Positions 22,883 to 35,720 are shown, counted from the first letter of the stretch. The stretch is 64,000 nt of DNA from CAYWBW01 sp964456745 (GCA_964456745.1 CAYWBW010000009.1:1-64000), one strand, 5' to 3'. Program-made: numbers and translations. The notes: generated from the letters alone by a model not told the origin.

Positions 22883-24229
22883 TTATTTAATTTTAACTGA
22901 CGTCGGGTGATCTTTTAATTTTTGAAGAACTTTTGCTTCAATTTGTCTAATTCTTTCTCTAGTAACTCAAAACTCTTTTCATACTTCTTCAAGGGTATGT
23001 GATACTCAATTATTTAATCAAAATCGCATCTCAATAATTTTTTTCTCTCTATCTGAAAGATATTGAAGCATTGAATGAATATTTTCTTTCAAAATCAATT
23101 TTGAAGTTTGATCAAATGGTGATTGTGAATCTCTATCCTCCACAAAATCTCACAATTTAGAATCTTCCTCTGATCACACTGGAGCCTCTAGTGATACAAT
23201 ATCTTGAGATATTCTTAAGATATGCTGTACCTTCTTAATATCCATATCCATTTCAGCAGCAATTTCTTCATCTAAAGGCTCACGTCAAAGTTCTTGCATT
23301 AATCGTCTTTTTGTATGAGTAACCTTATTTATGGTCTCAACCATATGAACAGGTATTCTAATAGTTCTAGCCTGGTCTGCAATTGCCCTAGTAACTGCCT
23401 GTCTTATCCACCAAGTTGCGTAAGTAGAAAATTTAAATCACTTATCAGGATCAAATTTTTCTACAGCTCTAAATAGTCAAATATTTCATTCTTGTAATAT
23501 ATCTAAAAAAGACAAGCTTCTTCATATGTATTTTTTTCAAATAGAAACAACAAGTCTCAAATTAGCCTCAGCCAAATGCTGCTTTGCTGACATGTCTCAT
23601 TTTCTGATCCTTTTAGCTATATCAATTTCTTGTTGCGATGTAAGTAAATCTACTCTTCAAATTTCAGAAAGATACATCCTAACTGAATCATTTGAAATTT
23701 CTGATAAATCAATCTTCTTCATTACAGGCTCTTCTTCTTCCTCAGTTTCTTCATCTCATTCTCAGCTTGTTTCTTCTTTTTCAATTTGGGCAATTTCTTC
23801 ATCAGTTGGTCACTCATCAGCTTTTTCTTCTTCGGATTCTTCCGATTGGCTTTGCTCATCTAATTTTTTATCATCAGCCTTTTTTTGCTGTTCTTTTTCT
23901 AACTCCTCTTTTTCTTTTAATAATTTTGATTTTTTCTTTTTCTTAGTTTTTCTTCATCGTCAATACAAAGCTTTCATATGATCATCTGTCGTCATAGAAA
24001 AAGCCTCTTTTGAACTTACAATCTTTATTCAAAAATTTTTAAATATTTGAATGGCTTCGTCTAGGAGCTCAACATCATCTTCAATAATTTCAAGAGTATT
24101 TGCAAGTTCTTGCTCAGTAATAAATCCTTGACTTCTTCATTTTTCAATTAGATCTAATATCGACTGTGGCAATCTTTCCATAACACCTTTAGGTGGTGGC
24201 TTAATGAAACTTCAGGTTTTTTTTGACAT
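22883..24229 (-). CDS. rpoD: Primary RNA polymerase sigma factor (sigma-70)
   Basis: 448 residues. N-terminal region 1.1-like segment (VMERLPQSILDLIEKGRSQG), an acidic/Lys low-complexity linker (about residues 95-175), then region 1.2 (DSVRMYLSEIGRV), region 2 (NLRLVVSIGKKYIGR, GNIGLFRAVEKFDPDKGFKF, STYATWWIRQAVTRAIADQA), region 3 and region 4 (YLSDREKKIIEMRFGL, TLEEVGKEFGVTRERIRQIEA). It directs promoter recognition. dnaG ends 1 base upstream, the classical dnaG-rpoD macromolecular synthesis pair. Confidence 0.95.
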
Positions 24230-24230
24230 T

Positions 24231-25979
24231 TTAATTTATACTTAATAACTTACTTTTTAATTTAATAATTTCTTGATATTTATTTGTTAAAATATCCTGC
24301 TGATGATCTTTTGTTTCTCTAATTTTATTTAAAAGCAATGCTTCTTTTTTTAATATATTCTTTAAATTTATATTTCTTATAAGTGTTTTGATTTCTTTAA
24401 CTAACTTCTTTTCGTTAGACTTTTCATTAATATTTTGAGCATAGAAAGCATAGCTCAAAACCTCTTTGTTTTCATCGAAGCTCAAACTTTTTATAAAATC
24501 TTGACTATTGTATTTATTTGATATGTATTTGTAAACTTTTTTTAAAATATTGCTACTTGAAATTGATATAATTAAATGATCTTTGATTATATGAGAATAA
24601 TTTTCAAAACTAATATACATTCAAACTAAATACTGCTGCTGATCTATCTGCTGCTTTTTGATGGTATTTGTTTCGCTTTTTTTACTTATGTTTTTTTTGT
24701 GTTTTTTAAATTTTTCAAAATCTAAAATTAAACTTTTTTCTTCAATATTTAGTAATTGTGATAATACTTTCAAATACTCCTGTTTTTCCAAATTATTATC
24801 AATTTGAATAATCGTTTCAAATATTTCATATTCAATATATTTTTTTCATTCTATGCTGGATAATTTATCCGACGAAATACTGGAAAAAATAAAATCTACA
24901 ATAGAAACTGGTTTTGACAAAGAATTTAAGAATCATTGTTTATCATTAAGCAAACACTCATCTGGGTCTTTTCAATTTGTTAATTTAATAAAACTGATAT
25001 TTACATCTATATTTACACACAATTTAATAGCTCTTTTTGCAGCATCTAATCAGGCATTATCTCAATCAAAGCAAAAATATATATTTGGAGAATATCTTTT
25101 TAAAATCTTTATTTGTTTTTCAGTAAATGCTGTTCAGCTTGAAGCAACTGTATTTCTTATTCAAGCTTTAAAACAAGCAATTACATCCATATATCATTCA
25201 ACAACTAAGCTAAATTTTTTATTCTTAATTGAATCTTTTGCCAAATCAATTCTATACAAAGTATTGGATTTATCATAAATTGTAGAATCTGGAGAATTTA
25301 AATACTTAGCTACTCCAGTCTCTCATGAAAATACTCTAGCACCAAATCAAATTACACTATTTGATCATTCAACTCAAATTCAAGAACATATCGGAAATAC
25401 TATTCTTCAATTGAAGCGATCATAAATATCACTTCATGAAAAATCACTTGTTGAAAGAACTCAGCAAGACAAAATAGATTCCTTATCAAATCATATCTTT
25501 AACAAGTGAGAATATAATAAATTTACATCTCTTGGTGAATATCAAATACTAAATTGTTTGATTTGCTCTTCTAATATACCTCTATTGCTTAAATAAAATA
25601 ATGCTTTTTCATTCTTTTTTAGCTGGTCTGAATAAAATCTTGAAATTTCAGAAAGAATATTGACCTTAGAATCCTTCTCTTCTTTTGAACTAAAATTAGC
25701 TATATCAACTTCAACTCATACTCTACTTGATAATATTTGTAAAGATTCTTTAAAGTCTAAATTTTCTGTATATTCTAAAAAATTAAATATGTCTCATCAT
25801 TTCTGGCATCAAAAACACCAACACATCTCTTTTTCAGGATTAACTATAAAGCTTGGAGTTTTTTCTTGATGCCAGGGGCAAAGTCATTTAAAGCTTCTTC
25901 ATGCTTTTCTAAGTGTTACATATTCTCATACCAATTCTTCAATTGAAAGACGTGACTTAATCTCTAATATCTGATCCAT
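24231..25979 (-). CDS. dnaG: DNA primase
   Basis: 582 residues. The N-terminal zinc ribbon is CPGHQEKTPSFIVNPEKEMC followed by GCFGC. The TOPRIM core has VVEGYMDVIAC, FDGDNAGLDAAKRA and a DPDE-type acidic motif (KDPDECL). The C-terminal 200 residues are a diverged helicase-binding region rich in Lys and Gln. It makes RNA primers on the lagging strand. The ATG directly abuts the stop of the upstream small gene and the stop is 1 base from rpoD. Confidence 0.93.
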
Positions 25980-26285
25980 TTATTCTTTTATAAGCTTATA
26001 AAATTGTACTAATAATACAAAAATTAGTGAAAGTGGAAGAAAAAATATTGTAAGTATAATGCAAACCCAAATAGGAACAATTTTATGCTTATTGGTAATA
26101 ATAAACATTAGGTAAGAAATGTCCTTAGATAATACATTTACAAAAGCAAAAAATAGGAAGATAAATACAAAAATTATCCAAAACAGAATTCAAATAAAAA
26201 AGCTTAAAAAGGATGGAAATGTTCACTTTTTATAGTTAGAATATCTAGGAAACTCATGCCATCATTGATAATTTGAAACATTCAT
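25980..26285 (-). CDS. Small two-helix membrane protein
   Basis: 101 residues. A polar N-terminus (NYQGWHEFPRYSNYKKGTFP) is followed by two hydrophobic segments (about 31-51 and 72-93) separated by SKDISYLMFIITNKHK. No family recognised. It is the first gene of the dnaG-rpoD-greA run: its TAA is followed at once by the dnaG ATG. A promoter-like pair (agtcaa box at 26315-26320 and ataata box at 26292-26297, read on the minus strand, 17-base spacer) lies almost on its start. Confidence 0.65.
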
Positions 26286-26335
26286 GTCAGAATAATATAA
26301 AATAACCTTTAGAAAGTCAAAACTTAGATATCTTT

Positions 26336-28360
26336 ATGTATTACATTGAAGTCATTTTATCGAAATATTATTATTATTGCCCAAATAGTGTATATTATAA
26401 AATTACAGATCTAAAATTATTATGAGTAAACAAAAAAGATGATTTAATTTGAAGGATCTGAAATGTTAGTTTTTGAAAAGACAAGATCAGAGGACTTATT
26501 GTAGATGTTTCAGATAAAATATCAGATTGATTAGTAGATAAGAAAATAAAAGAAATTAACAATCTATTGCCATTAGAATTTTGATTAAGCAAAACTGAGA
26601 TATGATTTATATATACTATATCAAATTACTATTTTTCTAATCTTTCACAGACAATTTGATTATTTTTGCCTCAAAAAATATTCAATCCCAGTAAGCGAGA
26701 TATTGATAAATATTCTGAAGATTTATGAATTTGTAATAATAAAATAAATATTAATAAGTCATGACTTCATAAGTTAAATGAAAAACAAAATGAAATTTAT
26801 CAACAATGTCTAATCCATAATAAAATTTTAATAAAATGAATAACCTGATCTTGAAAAACTGAAATATACAAACATTTAATTGTAGATCAAATAAATAATT
26901 GAAAACAGGCTATTGTTACAGTTCCAGAAATATCACTAACTCCTCAGCTTCTTAATTATTTTGAAAAAACATTTCCCAAAGAGATTCTTTGAGTTGTACA
27001 CTCAAAAATTACTGCTGCTGCAAAAGCAAAAATTTGGCACTGAGTTAAACTCAATAAAATTAAATTGATAATTTGATCAAGATCGTCTTTATTTATGCCT
27101 TTTTATAATTTGTGAATCATTTGTATAGATGAAGAACACGAATGGACATATAAGAATGAAAAATCGCCAAGATACAGATTATTAAAATGTGCAGAAATAA
27201 TAAGCGAAAACTTGAAAGCAAAGTTAGTTCTCTGAACCGCTACGCCTGATTTTTGAAATTTATATAATTTTGAAGAATCTGACCAATCGGTCGTACTTAC
27301 AATAAATCAAAGAGTAAATAAAAAGAAATTACCAGATATTGAGCTAGTTGATATGAAAGAAGAATTAATAAAAAAGAATTTAAGCCCGATATCAGAAAGG
27401 CTCTCTTATGAAATTTCACAAACAATTAAAAAATGAGAGCAAACAATCCTTTTTTTAAATCAAAGAGGTCACAGTAGCTCTATAGTGTGCAAAACTTGTT
27501 GATCTGCATTAATGTGCGATACTTGTGACAGCTCACTTACTTATCATTATCCAAATAATAATAATCAAAAACTTTTATGCCACTATTGTGGTAGAATTAA
27601 AAAAATAGCTTCGAACTGTCCTAAGTGTAATTCAACTGACATGAAAACAATTTGAATGTGAACTCAAAAAATTGAAAAAGAAATTAGGAAACTGTTTCCG
27701 ACAGCTAAAATAACAAGAGCAGATTCAGATACTATTAAATCAAAAGATGACCTTAATGAGCTTTATTCTAAATTAAGCAATTGAGAAATTGACATATTAA
27801 TATGAACACAAATGATTGCAAAGTGACTTGACATAGACAAGCTTACACTTGTCTGAGTTGTACTTGCAGATACAGTATTACATATTCCTGATTATAAATC
27901 ATCAGAAAGAACTTTTTCACTTTTAGTTCAGGTAGCATGAAGATCATGAAGAAGAGAAAAAAAATCAAAAGTTCTTATTCAAACGTTTGATCCATCGCAT
28001 CCAGCAATAATTCACGCATCTTCATATAATTATCGTTGATTATACGAAGATGAAATAGAAGCTAGAAGGCAATGTAATTTTCCTCCATTTGTAGATGTTT
28101 TGAAACTTACATTTAAAAGCCCAGATAAGTCAATTTTACAGAATCGAGTAAATACTACACTAAATCACTTAAAGCATGTTAAACAAGTAAATGAACTTAA
28201 ATGGCTCATAACAAATGCACCAGCATATATACCCAAAATAAATAATAATTATATATGGAACATTGTAATAAGATGAAACATTAATGATTTTCAGGAAATT
28301 GTAGATAAACACATATTAAAAGATTGGATTATTGATAGAGATCCTAATATGATTAGTTAA
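26336..28360 (+). CDS. priA: Primosomal protein N' (PriA helicase)
   Basis: 674 residues. ATG 26336 was chosen because it includes the N-terminal 3'-DNA-binding part (YIEVILSKYYYYCPNSVYYK). The helicase core has Walker A GITGSGKTEIY, DEEH, and GTATPDFGN; zinc-binding cysteine pairs are seen in CKTCGSALMCDTC and LLCHYCGRIKKIASNCPKC; motif VI reads LLVQVAGRSGRREK. It restarts stalled replication forks. It diverges from the small dnaG-linked gene by 50 bases. Confidence 0.93.
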
Positions 28361-28935
28361 TTTAATCTAATTACTCTTCAAATCTTTTTATTTCTTAATC
28401 AGTAAAACATGTAAGAAGCTGACTTTAAATTTAAATCTGCTTGCTCGATTCTAAAGTTTTCATCATCTACATCATCTCATGAATCATCATTATTAAGTAA
28501 CAATCTTGCAACATTTCTATCCAAATCATGATGTATATAAATTCATACAACTGCTTTATATATTCAATTTTCTTTTATTAAATTAATTGTATGAAATCTT
28601 TTGCTAATAGTGTTAGAAGATGAACTTGAATCAAAATTTGTAAAATAAACACTGTTTCAATATCTATTTGTTAGCTTAATAGCGAGTTTTTCCTCATTTT
28701 TTTTAACCTTTGTTACATTGTATTTTCAATCAGCTCTATAACTGATTCTATCATTATAACTCTTGATGTTTTCAGTTAACAGTGATCCTTTTAAGCTGAT
28801 AGTAAATTGAAGATATTTTGCATATTCAAATGTTTGAACATCCCAATTTACTTTTGAAACATTTCATCATATTTCTCAATAAACGCTTTGAGTAAATAGT
28901 AATAATAATATAAAATGTAATATTGCCTTTATCAC
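28357..28935 (-). CDS. Secreted hypothetical protein
   Basis: 192 residues from GTG 28935, chosen because it gives a signal peptide (MIKAILHFILLLLFTQSVYG). The mature part is beta-rich with VNWDVQTFEYAKYLQFTISL and an acidic patch GDDVDDENF. An in-frame TAA precedes the GTG. The stop overlaps the priA stop by 4 bases in convergent orientation. No family recognised. Confidence 0.65.
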
Positions 28936-29005
28936 TTATACAAATTAGCTTGATTTTATCATATAAAAGGTACACAATAAGAAGAAAATAATCAAGTTTA
29001 AGCTT

Positions 29006-30019
29006 ATGAAAAAAAAATACAAGATTGCAACCGTGTGATCGCACACCGCACTTCAAATACTTAAATGAGCTAAGGATGAGTGATTTGAGACAATATGTAT
29101 AACTCCTCCAAAGAGAACTAAAATGTATGCTTCTTTCTGAATTGCAGATAAAATATATAAAATTAAAGATTGGTGAGATTTTGATGAAATTGAAAAACTT
29201 CTAATTAAAGAAAATGCAATTTTAATTCCTCATGCCTCTATGGTTGAATACTTATGAATAGAAAAAGTATTAAAATTAAAATGCCTACATTACTGAACTA
29301 AAGAAATATTAGAATTAGAACAAGATAGAGACAAGCAAAGAAATTGGCTTGTTTGAGCTTGAATAAAGACACCGCTTAAATTTGATAAACCTGAAGAAAT
29401 CGATAGACTAAGTATTGTTAAATTTCACTGAGCAAAATGATGACACTGATATTTTTTAACAAGTTCTTATTGAGAATTTGTTCAAAAAATGGAAAAACAT
29501 AATGAAACAAAATATGCCATTCAAGAATATGTTATTGGAGTTCCTGTATATGCACATTACTTTTACGGAAGAAATAATAATTCTTTAGAAATAATGTCGT
29601 TTGATAAAAGATATGAAGCAAATGCAGACTCCATATGAAGAATTTCTGCCAAGGATCAGATTAATTCAGAAATCAATACATCATACACAATAGTGTGAAA
29701 TATACCAATGGTAGTCCGCGAAAGCTTACTTCCTGTATTTTGGGAAATGTGAATGAATGTAATTAAAGAATCAAAAAAAATCTGTGCACCGAATTGACTT
29801 TATGGTCCCTTCTGCCTTGAATGTGTAGTTGATGCAAATTTAAAAATTAAAGTATTTGAAATATCAGCAAGGATTGTTGCCTGAACCAATCCATTTATTG
29901 ACTGAAGTCCATATACCAAACTTAAATATAAAGAATCAATGTCTACATGAAGAAGAATAGCTAGAGACATTAAAGAAATGATAGAATCTTGAAAAGATAT
30001 AGAAAAGCTGCTTTCTTAA
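29006..30019 (+). CDS. purP: PurP-like FAICAR synthetase (ATP-grasp)
   Basis: 337 residues. It resembles archaeal 5-formaminoimidazole-4-carboxamide ribonucleotide synthetase: N-terminal KIATVGSHTALQILKGAKDE with FETICITPPKR, then AILIPHASMVEYLG, VKFHGAKGGHGYFLT (ATP-grasp glycine loop), QEYVIGVPVYAHYFYGR, and a C-terminal GPFCLECVVDANLKIKVFEIS plus VAGTNPFIDGSPY. PurP replaces the formyltransferase step of bacterial PurH. No other purine gene is adjacent. The family call is confident; the exact substrate in this organism is inferred. Confidence 0.82.
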
Positions 30020-30020
30020 A

Positions 30021-30371
30021 TTATTTCTCAAAAAAAAGTAAACATTCTTCATCAGATTCGTAAGTTTCTATAATTGAAGAAAGTCAAATTGCATCAATAA
30101 TTTCAAAAATATCTTCATTTGGACTTGAAAATACAAAATGTTTTCAAGCTTTTTTAAACTCTGATATTTTTCAAGCAAACCATCAGATAACAATAGAGTT
30201 TATATAAGATAAATCTTTAATATTTATAATTAAATTTCTAACCTCTTGATTGTTTAAAATTGGATCAATGATAGATTTTAGTTCCTCAATATTATTATCA
30301 TCAACTTCTCATGATAGTTTAACAATCTTTACTCAAGATTTTTCCGTAATATTGCTTGTAAAAGTTGACAT
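30021..30371 (-). CDS. STAS-domain protein (anti-sigma factor antagonist-like)
   Basis: 116 residues. VKIVKLSGEVDDNNIEELKS, then LIINIKDLSYINSIVIGWF and KISEFKKAGKHFVFSSPN follow the STAS fold pattern; the Ser in YINSIVIG is at the usual phosphorylation position. Such proteins bind anti-sigma kinases or act as scaffolds. No partner kinase is nearby. The stop is 1 base from the convergent purP stop. Confidence 0.75.
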
Positions 30372-30532
30372 AGAATAAACAAATTATATATAAATAGTAT
30401 TTTAATTTTTTATGAAATCAAGTAATATCTTATTAATATTAAATAAATAACTAAAAAAGGAATTTTTCCCTTAATAAATGTTATTTAATGATTTAATATA
30501 AAGCTATAAGATATACTTATTTAAATATAAAT

Positions 30533-31777
30533 TTGAAAATAAATAATATAAAGTCATGTAAGCAAATTGCAATTGTTTGATACTGAATAGAATGAAAAGC
30601 AAATTATAAATTCTTGCAGGATATTAATTTCTTGTGAAATATTGAGATATTTAAAAACGATAGAAATTTAAGAAATTTAAAAAAATTTGATTTAATTATA
30701 AAAAGCCCATGAATTTCAAAGCATAAAAACATCGAAATTCTCAAGCTTCAAAAATTGTGAAGAATTAGTAGTTCTACTGATATATTTTTAAATAACGCAA
30801 AGTGAAAATTTATAGCAATAACTTGAACAAAGTGAAAATCAACATGTTCAAGTATTTTATATAGTATTTTAAAATCAAAATATTGAGATAATATTAAATT
30901 GATTTGAAATATTTGACATCCTGCAATAAGTGAGATCTTATCAAGTAATACAAATGACATTTTTGTATTTGAATTATCATCTTATCAAATAGAAGATTTA
31001 AAATGAAAATACTTTGATCTAGGGCTGCTAATAAATATTTTCCCAGATCATCTTGATTATCATTTGTGATTTGATAATTATAAAAAAGCTAAGAAAAATA
31101 TTTTCAACATTTCAAAAAAAGTTATTTACAAAAATAAGGGAAATTTCCTAAATAAAGAAAATAATAAAGATAGAGCTATTGAAGTAAATCAAATTGATAA
31201 AACTAAGATAAAAGCAAAAGGGGATCACAATATTTCAAATATGCAATTTGCAATTATAGCAGCTAAGAGCTTTTGAATAGACCTCAATCAATGCCTTAAA
31301 GTAATTTATGATTTTAAACCGCTTAAATATAGGCTAGAAGAAATTGATATTTGAAATAAAATATGGGTGAACGATTCAATTTCAACAACTCCTGAATCAA
31401 CACTAGCATGAATAAAAGTCTATGAAGATGTTCTTGAATGAATTATTTTGTGATGAAAAGATAGGTGATATGATTTTAATAATCTTATAGATTATTTGAG
31501 TAGTTTAGACACACTTAAAGCAATAGTACTTTTGCCGGAGAACAACAAAAAAATACTTAATATTATCAACAAAGTTTTTAAAAGAAAAATTGACATTTTT
31601 GAATCATCAAATATGAAAGATATTATCGAATTTTTAGATACAAAATGTTGAATAAAATCCGCTATATTACTATCCACTGCATCACCTAGTTACAATCTCT
31701 ATGAAAATTATATTAAACAATGAGAAGATTTTATAAAAAATATAAAAATTCATTTTAATTTATTAAAAAATGTATAA
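30533..31777 (+). CDS. murD: UDP-N-acetylmuramoylalanine--D-glutamate ligase
   Basis: 414 residues from a TTG start; no ATG is available in frame. The ATP loop is ITGTKGKSTCSSILY, with ELSSYQIEDL, FPDHLDYHLGFDNY, and the C-terminal GGKDRGYDFNNLIDYL and LLSTASPSYNLYENYIKQGE, which together distinguish MurD from other Mur ligases. It adds D-Glu to the peptidoglycan stem peptide. The first 30 residues hold a GYGIEGKANYKFL dinucleotide-like loop. No division-wall cluster is adjacent. Confidence 0.87.
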
Positions 31778-31799
31778 TATATAATTATAAAATGATCTC

Positions 31800-32456
31800 A
31801 TGGATAAAGGGCATAAAATTACATTATTAGAAAAAATTTTTAGTTTCACCAATAAAACCAGAAGGAGACTAATAAAAGATTTTCTCTGAGATGAGTTTGA
31901 AACAATTAATTGATTCATAGAGCAACATCCAATCATAATTTTTAAAAATACTGTAATACCAATTCTTATAATTATATTATTGATGTTTGTATTTTTCAGT
32001 TATTTCATTTTTATTAAACCAATAATCCTATGATTAGCTAATATTCAAATAGCTGCAATGGCTCAATACCTTGTTTACTTTTTATCCTTTTTATGAATAT
32101 ATGTGCTATTTAAGTGCTTAAAATTAATTTATAATAGTTATGTTGATTTTCGAAATGACTTTATAATTTCATTTGAAAACTGAATTTATATAAGTGACAA
32201 AAATTGAGTATTTCATCATTCTCAGACTAAAATACCATTTGATAGTATTCATACTGTTAAAGCTATAGAGAAACATATGATGGATGCTGTTTTATGATCA
32301 TGAACATTGCATATTAAAACTACTTGAGACCTAGAAGATATAGAATTTATTTTTTGCAAAAATATTAAGAAACAAGCAACAAAATTGAAAGACTTACATG
32401 CAAAGTATTTGATGAAAAATGATGTAAGATGAGCAATTAGTAATCAAAAAAAATAA
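31800..32456 (+). CDS. Membrane protein with PH-like domain
   Basis: 218 residues. Two hydrophobic helices (about 55-80 and 92-115) are followed by a C-terminal domain with DFRNDFIISFENGIYISDK, IPFDSIHTVKAIEKH and LHIKTTGDLEDIEFIF, the pattern of bacterial PH (bPH2) domains. The N-terminal 45 residues are basic and cytosolic. No function can be assigned. Confidence 0.6.
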
Positions 32457-32472
32457 ATAAATATTTATACAA

Positions 32473-33036
32473 ATGTTATTTTACAATAAATTTTTAATAC
32501 TACTTATTATTGTGCTAAGTTTAACTTGAATAAATACAAGTGCTATTGAATATGTTCCTGCAATAATTGATGTAACCGAGTGACAAATAACAATTTGAGC
32601 TCCAAAAACTATAACATTTCCACCAATCACTACTCAGGCATCAATACAATACATAGAAACTACAACTCTTTCATGAGAATATTTATGGGTGGAAGATCTT
32701 AAATCAAGTAGCCCTGGTTACTATGCACAAGTTTCGATCAGTGATTTTAGTTCAACATGATGAAATGTAATAAACAAATCAAATGTTCAAATAACAACAA
32801 CATGATGAATAACTACTCTTAATTGACAATCAAATACTTGAATATACATTCCAAGTGCCATTGAGCTTTGATTTCAAAGTCTTGAAAAGCCTCTTATTTT
32901 AATCAGAAGATCTACTAATTCAAATTGAGATGTATGAAAATATTGAATAAATCCAATTATAAAAATAACAATTCCAGCTATGCAAGCTGCGTGATTATAC
33001 AGCGCAAATCTTACATATACATTAATAGAATATTAA
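32473..33036 (+). CDS. Secreted WxL-like surface protein
   Basis: 187 residues. It has a signal peptide (MLFYNKFLILLIIVLSLTGI) and a beta-rich Thr/Ser-rich mature chain. The end reads PIIKITIPAMQAAGLYSANL then TYTLIEY, like the PAGTYTATLTYTL end of WxL and related surface beta-sandwich domains. GYYAQVSISDF fits the mid-domain strand. Attachment mode is not visible. Family assignment is by pattern only. Confidence 0.55.
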
Positions 33037-33046
33037 TAATAATATT

Positions 33047-33766
33047 ATGAAAATATGATTAATATGATTTTGAAGAATGTGAAAAATCATAAAACAAGTT
33101 GCTTTAGATAGAGGACATGAAATAAGTGTGATATCAGATACATGAAATGAAATATCTGACAAAGCTGAAGTTTATATTGATTTTTCTAATGCAAAATGAG
33201 TTCTTGAAAATTCTAAGAAGCTTTGCAAGCTTTGATTACCATCTATTATATGAACAACTTGATGGTATGATCAAATAGAAGATGTAAAAAAACTATTCAC
33301 TAATTCTTGAAATACATGTATTTGGTCTGGTAATTTTTCACTTTGAGTAAACTTACTTTTTTCTATAGTGAAAGATGCAAGTAAGAAAATTGATAAATTT
33401 AACAAAGATTATGATGTAATGGTACATGAATATCATCATAAAAATAAAATAGATTCTCCATGATGAACTGCAATACAGATATGAAATTTTATTTTAGACA
33501 ATTCTTCTGTAAAAGATAAAATAGTAACAGAAAAATTAGATAGAAAAATTGAAGAAAATGAATTGCATGTTTCTTCAACAAGGGGAGGTGATATACCATG
33601 AATCCACAATGTTACATTTGATAGTAAATTTGATAGTATTAATATTTGCCATAATGCTAGATCACGCGAATGATTTGCATTATGATCTGTAATAGCTGCT
33701 GAAAATATAAAGAAAATCGATCCTTGATTTTACAACTTTCCTGATATATTTAATAATCTCTTTTAA
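33047..33766 (+). CDS. dapB: 4-hydroxy-tetrahydrodipicolinate reductase
   Basis: 239 residues. NAD(P)H-dependent step of the lysine/DAP pathway. The Rossmann loop is GLIGFGRMGKIIKQV, with FSNAKGV, GTTGW, SGNFSLGVNLL, and the signature EYHHKNKIDSPGGTA; SSTRGGDIPGIHNV is the C-terminal catalytic block. dapA follows 58 bases later. DAP would feed peptidoglycan cross-links. Confidence 0.93.
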
Positions 33767-33823
33767 AATAAAAAAATAATAATAAAATACATGTATATTT
33801 TTGATAAATTATAATATAAAAAA

Positions 33824-34711
33824 ATGACAAATAAAATATTCAAATGAACATATACAGCAATAGTTACACCATTTGATTCTAATGACAAAATTGATTTTAA
33901 GTCTTTTGAAAAACTTGTAGAACTGCAAATAAAATGAAATGTTAGTTGAATTGTATTTGTTTGAACAACCGGTGAAAGCCCAACACTTTCAAAAGAGGAA
34001 CATATTGAAATTTTAAATTGGTCTGTAAAAGCTGTAAAATGAAGATGTCAAGTTATTGCTTGAACATGATCAAATTCAACCAAAGAGGCCATTTATTATT
34101 CTAAAATGGCAGAAAAGGCTTGAGCAGATTGAATAATGCTTGTTAATCCATATTATAATAAACCATCGCAACAATGACTATATTTGCATTTTAGTACAAT
34201 TGCCTCAGAAGTAAATTTACCAATTATAATTTATAATATTAAATGAAGGACAGCAATAAACGTAGAAACATCAACTCTTTTACGTCTTTCTAAAATTAAA
34301 AATATTGTTGCTGTAAAAGAAGCTAGTTGAAATATATCACAAATGATGGATGTCATAAATCAAAGTCCACAAAATTTTAGCTGTTTATCCTGAGATGATG
34401 AATTAACACTTCCACTTATCGCTGCCTGAGGGGATTGAGTAATATCTGTTGCATCGAACTATCTTCCAGCAAAAGTGTCTGAATTTGTAAACAGCTGTTT
34501 ATCTTGAGATTTTATTCAATGAAGAAAGCATCATTATGAACTTTTGAAAATTTTAAGAGACTCTTTCTTGGAAACAAACCCAATTCCAGCAAAGGAAATC
34601 TTATGATTACTGTGATTAATTGAAGCAAATTTAAGATTGCCTTTATGTAGAGCTTCGAATAATACAATGGAAAAATTGAAATTAACAGTTGAGGAAATTA
34701 AAGCTTTATAA
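33824..34711 (+). CDS. dapA: 4-hydroxy-tetrahydrodipicolinate synthase
   Basis: 295 residues, TIM barrel. It condenses pyruvate with aspartate semialdehyde. GTYTAIVTPFDSNDKID, VGTTGESPTLSKEEH, the catalytic Tyr in IIIYNIKGRT and the Schiff-base Lys in VAVKEASGN are visible. The stop is 9 bases from the convergent tsaD stop. A TATAAT box (33810-33815) lies 8 bases before the ATG. Confidence 0.94.
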
Positions 34712-34720
34712 GATATAATC

Positions 34721-35716
34721 CTATCTTAGTACAACCTCAACTTGAGATGTAGATTGAATATCTTGAAAATATGCAGCAGCTCATATCATAGCAGCATTGT
34801 CAGTACAATATTCTATTTTTTTTGGATATAATATATCTAAATCAGATCTTTCATTCGTAAGCTCTCTGAGCCTACTATTTGCGCTAACTCATCAGCTCAA
34901 ATGAATCTGTTTAGCTCAATATTTAATAGAAGCATTTACAAGTTTTTCAGTTAAAATATCACAAATCGCTTCCTGCAATCAGCTAGCGAAATCATTTCTT
35001 AAATTGTCTGTCATGTTTTCATATTTTCTAGTTTCATATAAGAATGCAGTTTTTAATCCTGAAAATGAGAAATTATAATCTCATGAACTTTTCATAGCTC
35101 TTGGAAAGATAAAACGCTTTTTATCTCAATTAAGTGCTAAATTCGAAACAATTGATCAAGATGGATATGGTAAACCCAATAATCTTCAACATTTATCAAA
35201 AGCTTCACCAGCACTATCATCTAATGTCTCTCAAATAAGAATTAATTCGTTAATATTCTTCCAAAGATAAATCTCATTATGTCATCAGCTTGCGGTTAAA
35301 ACAATTGAAGGAAATTTGATATCATTAATAGATCTTTCAAGCAAATTTGCAAAAATATGTCCATTAATGTGATTAATTCAAAATAATGGTTTATTGTAAA
35401 TCATAGACAATGTATTTGCCGTAGAAATTCAAACTAGTAAACTTCAAATTAATCACGGTCACTCAGTAACAGCAATTGCGTCAATATCTTCAAATCATAC
35501 ATCTGACTTTTGCCTAGCTAAATTCAAAACAGAAATCATATATTCATCTTGTGCCCTTGCAGCTATTTCTGGTATTACTCATCTGGTTTCCTGATGTAAA
35601 TCGATAGAGGAAGCAGTTTCCATTGCAAGAATTTGTGTTCCGTTTTTTATAATTGCAACAGAAGTTTCATCACAAGAAGTTTCTATAGCTAATATAATAT
35701 CTTTTTTTATATTCAT
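34721..35716 (-). CDS. tsaD: tRNA N6-adenosine threonylcarbamoyltransferase TsaD
   Basis: 331 residues. ASKHA-fold protein that completes t6A37 on ANN-decoding tRNAs with TsaB/TsaE/TsaC. AIETSCDETSVAI is the phosphate-1 motif; the metal site reads HINGHIFANLL (two His), with SGGGHNEIYL-type strand and CTDNAAMIGAAAY at the C-terminus. Its partner TsaB is at 50394-50951. It starts 5 bases after the rlmE stop. Confidence 0.93.
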
Positions 35717-35720
35717 TTTT

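Noticed and set aside
26403..26450. ATG at 26421 (MSKQKRGFNLK) as the priA start
   Set aside because: That frame hits TAG within 16 codons; the frame from ATG 26336 includes the conserved PriA N-terminus.
30440..30480. Hairpin-like stretch with an A/T run
   Set aside because: It lies between two divergent genes with no upstream gene to terminate; the stem is weak (one wobble, short).
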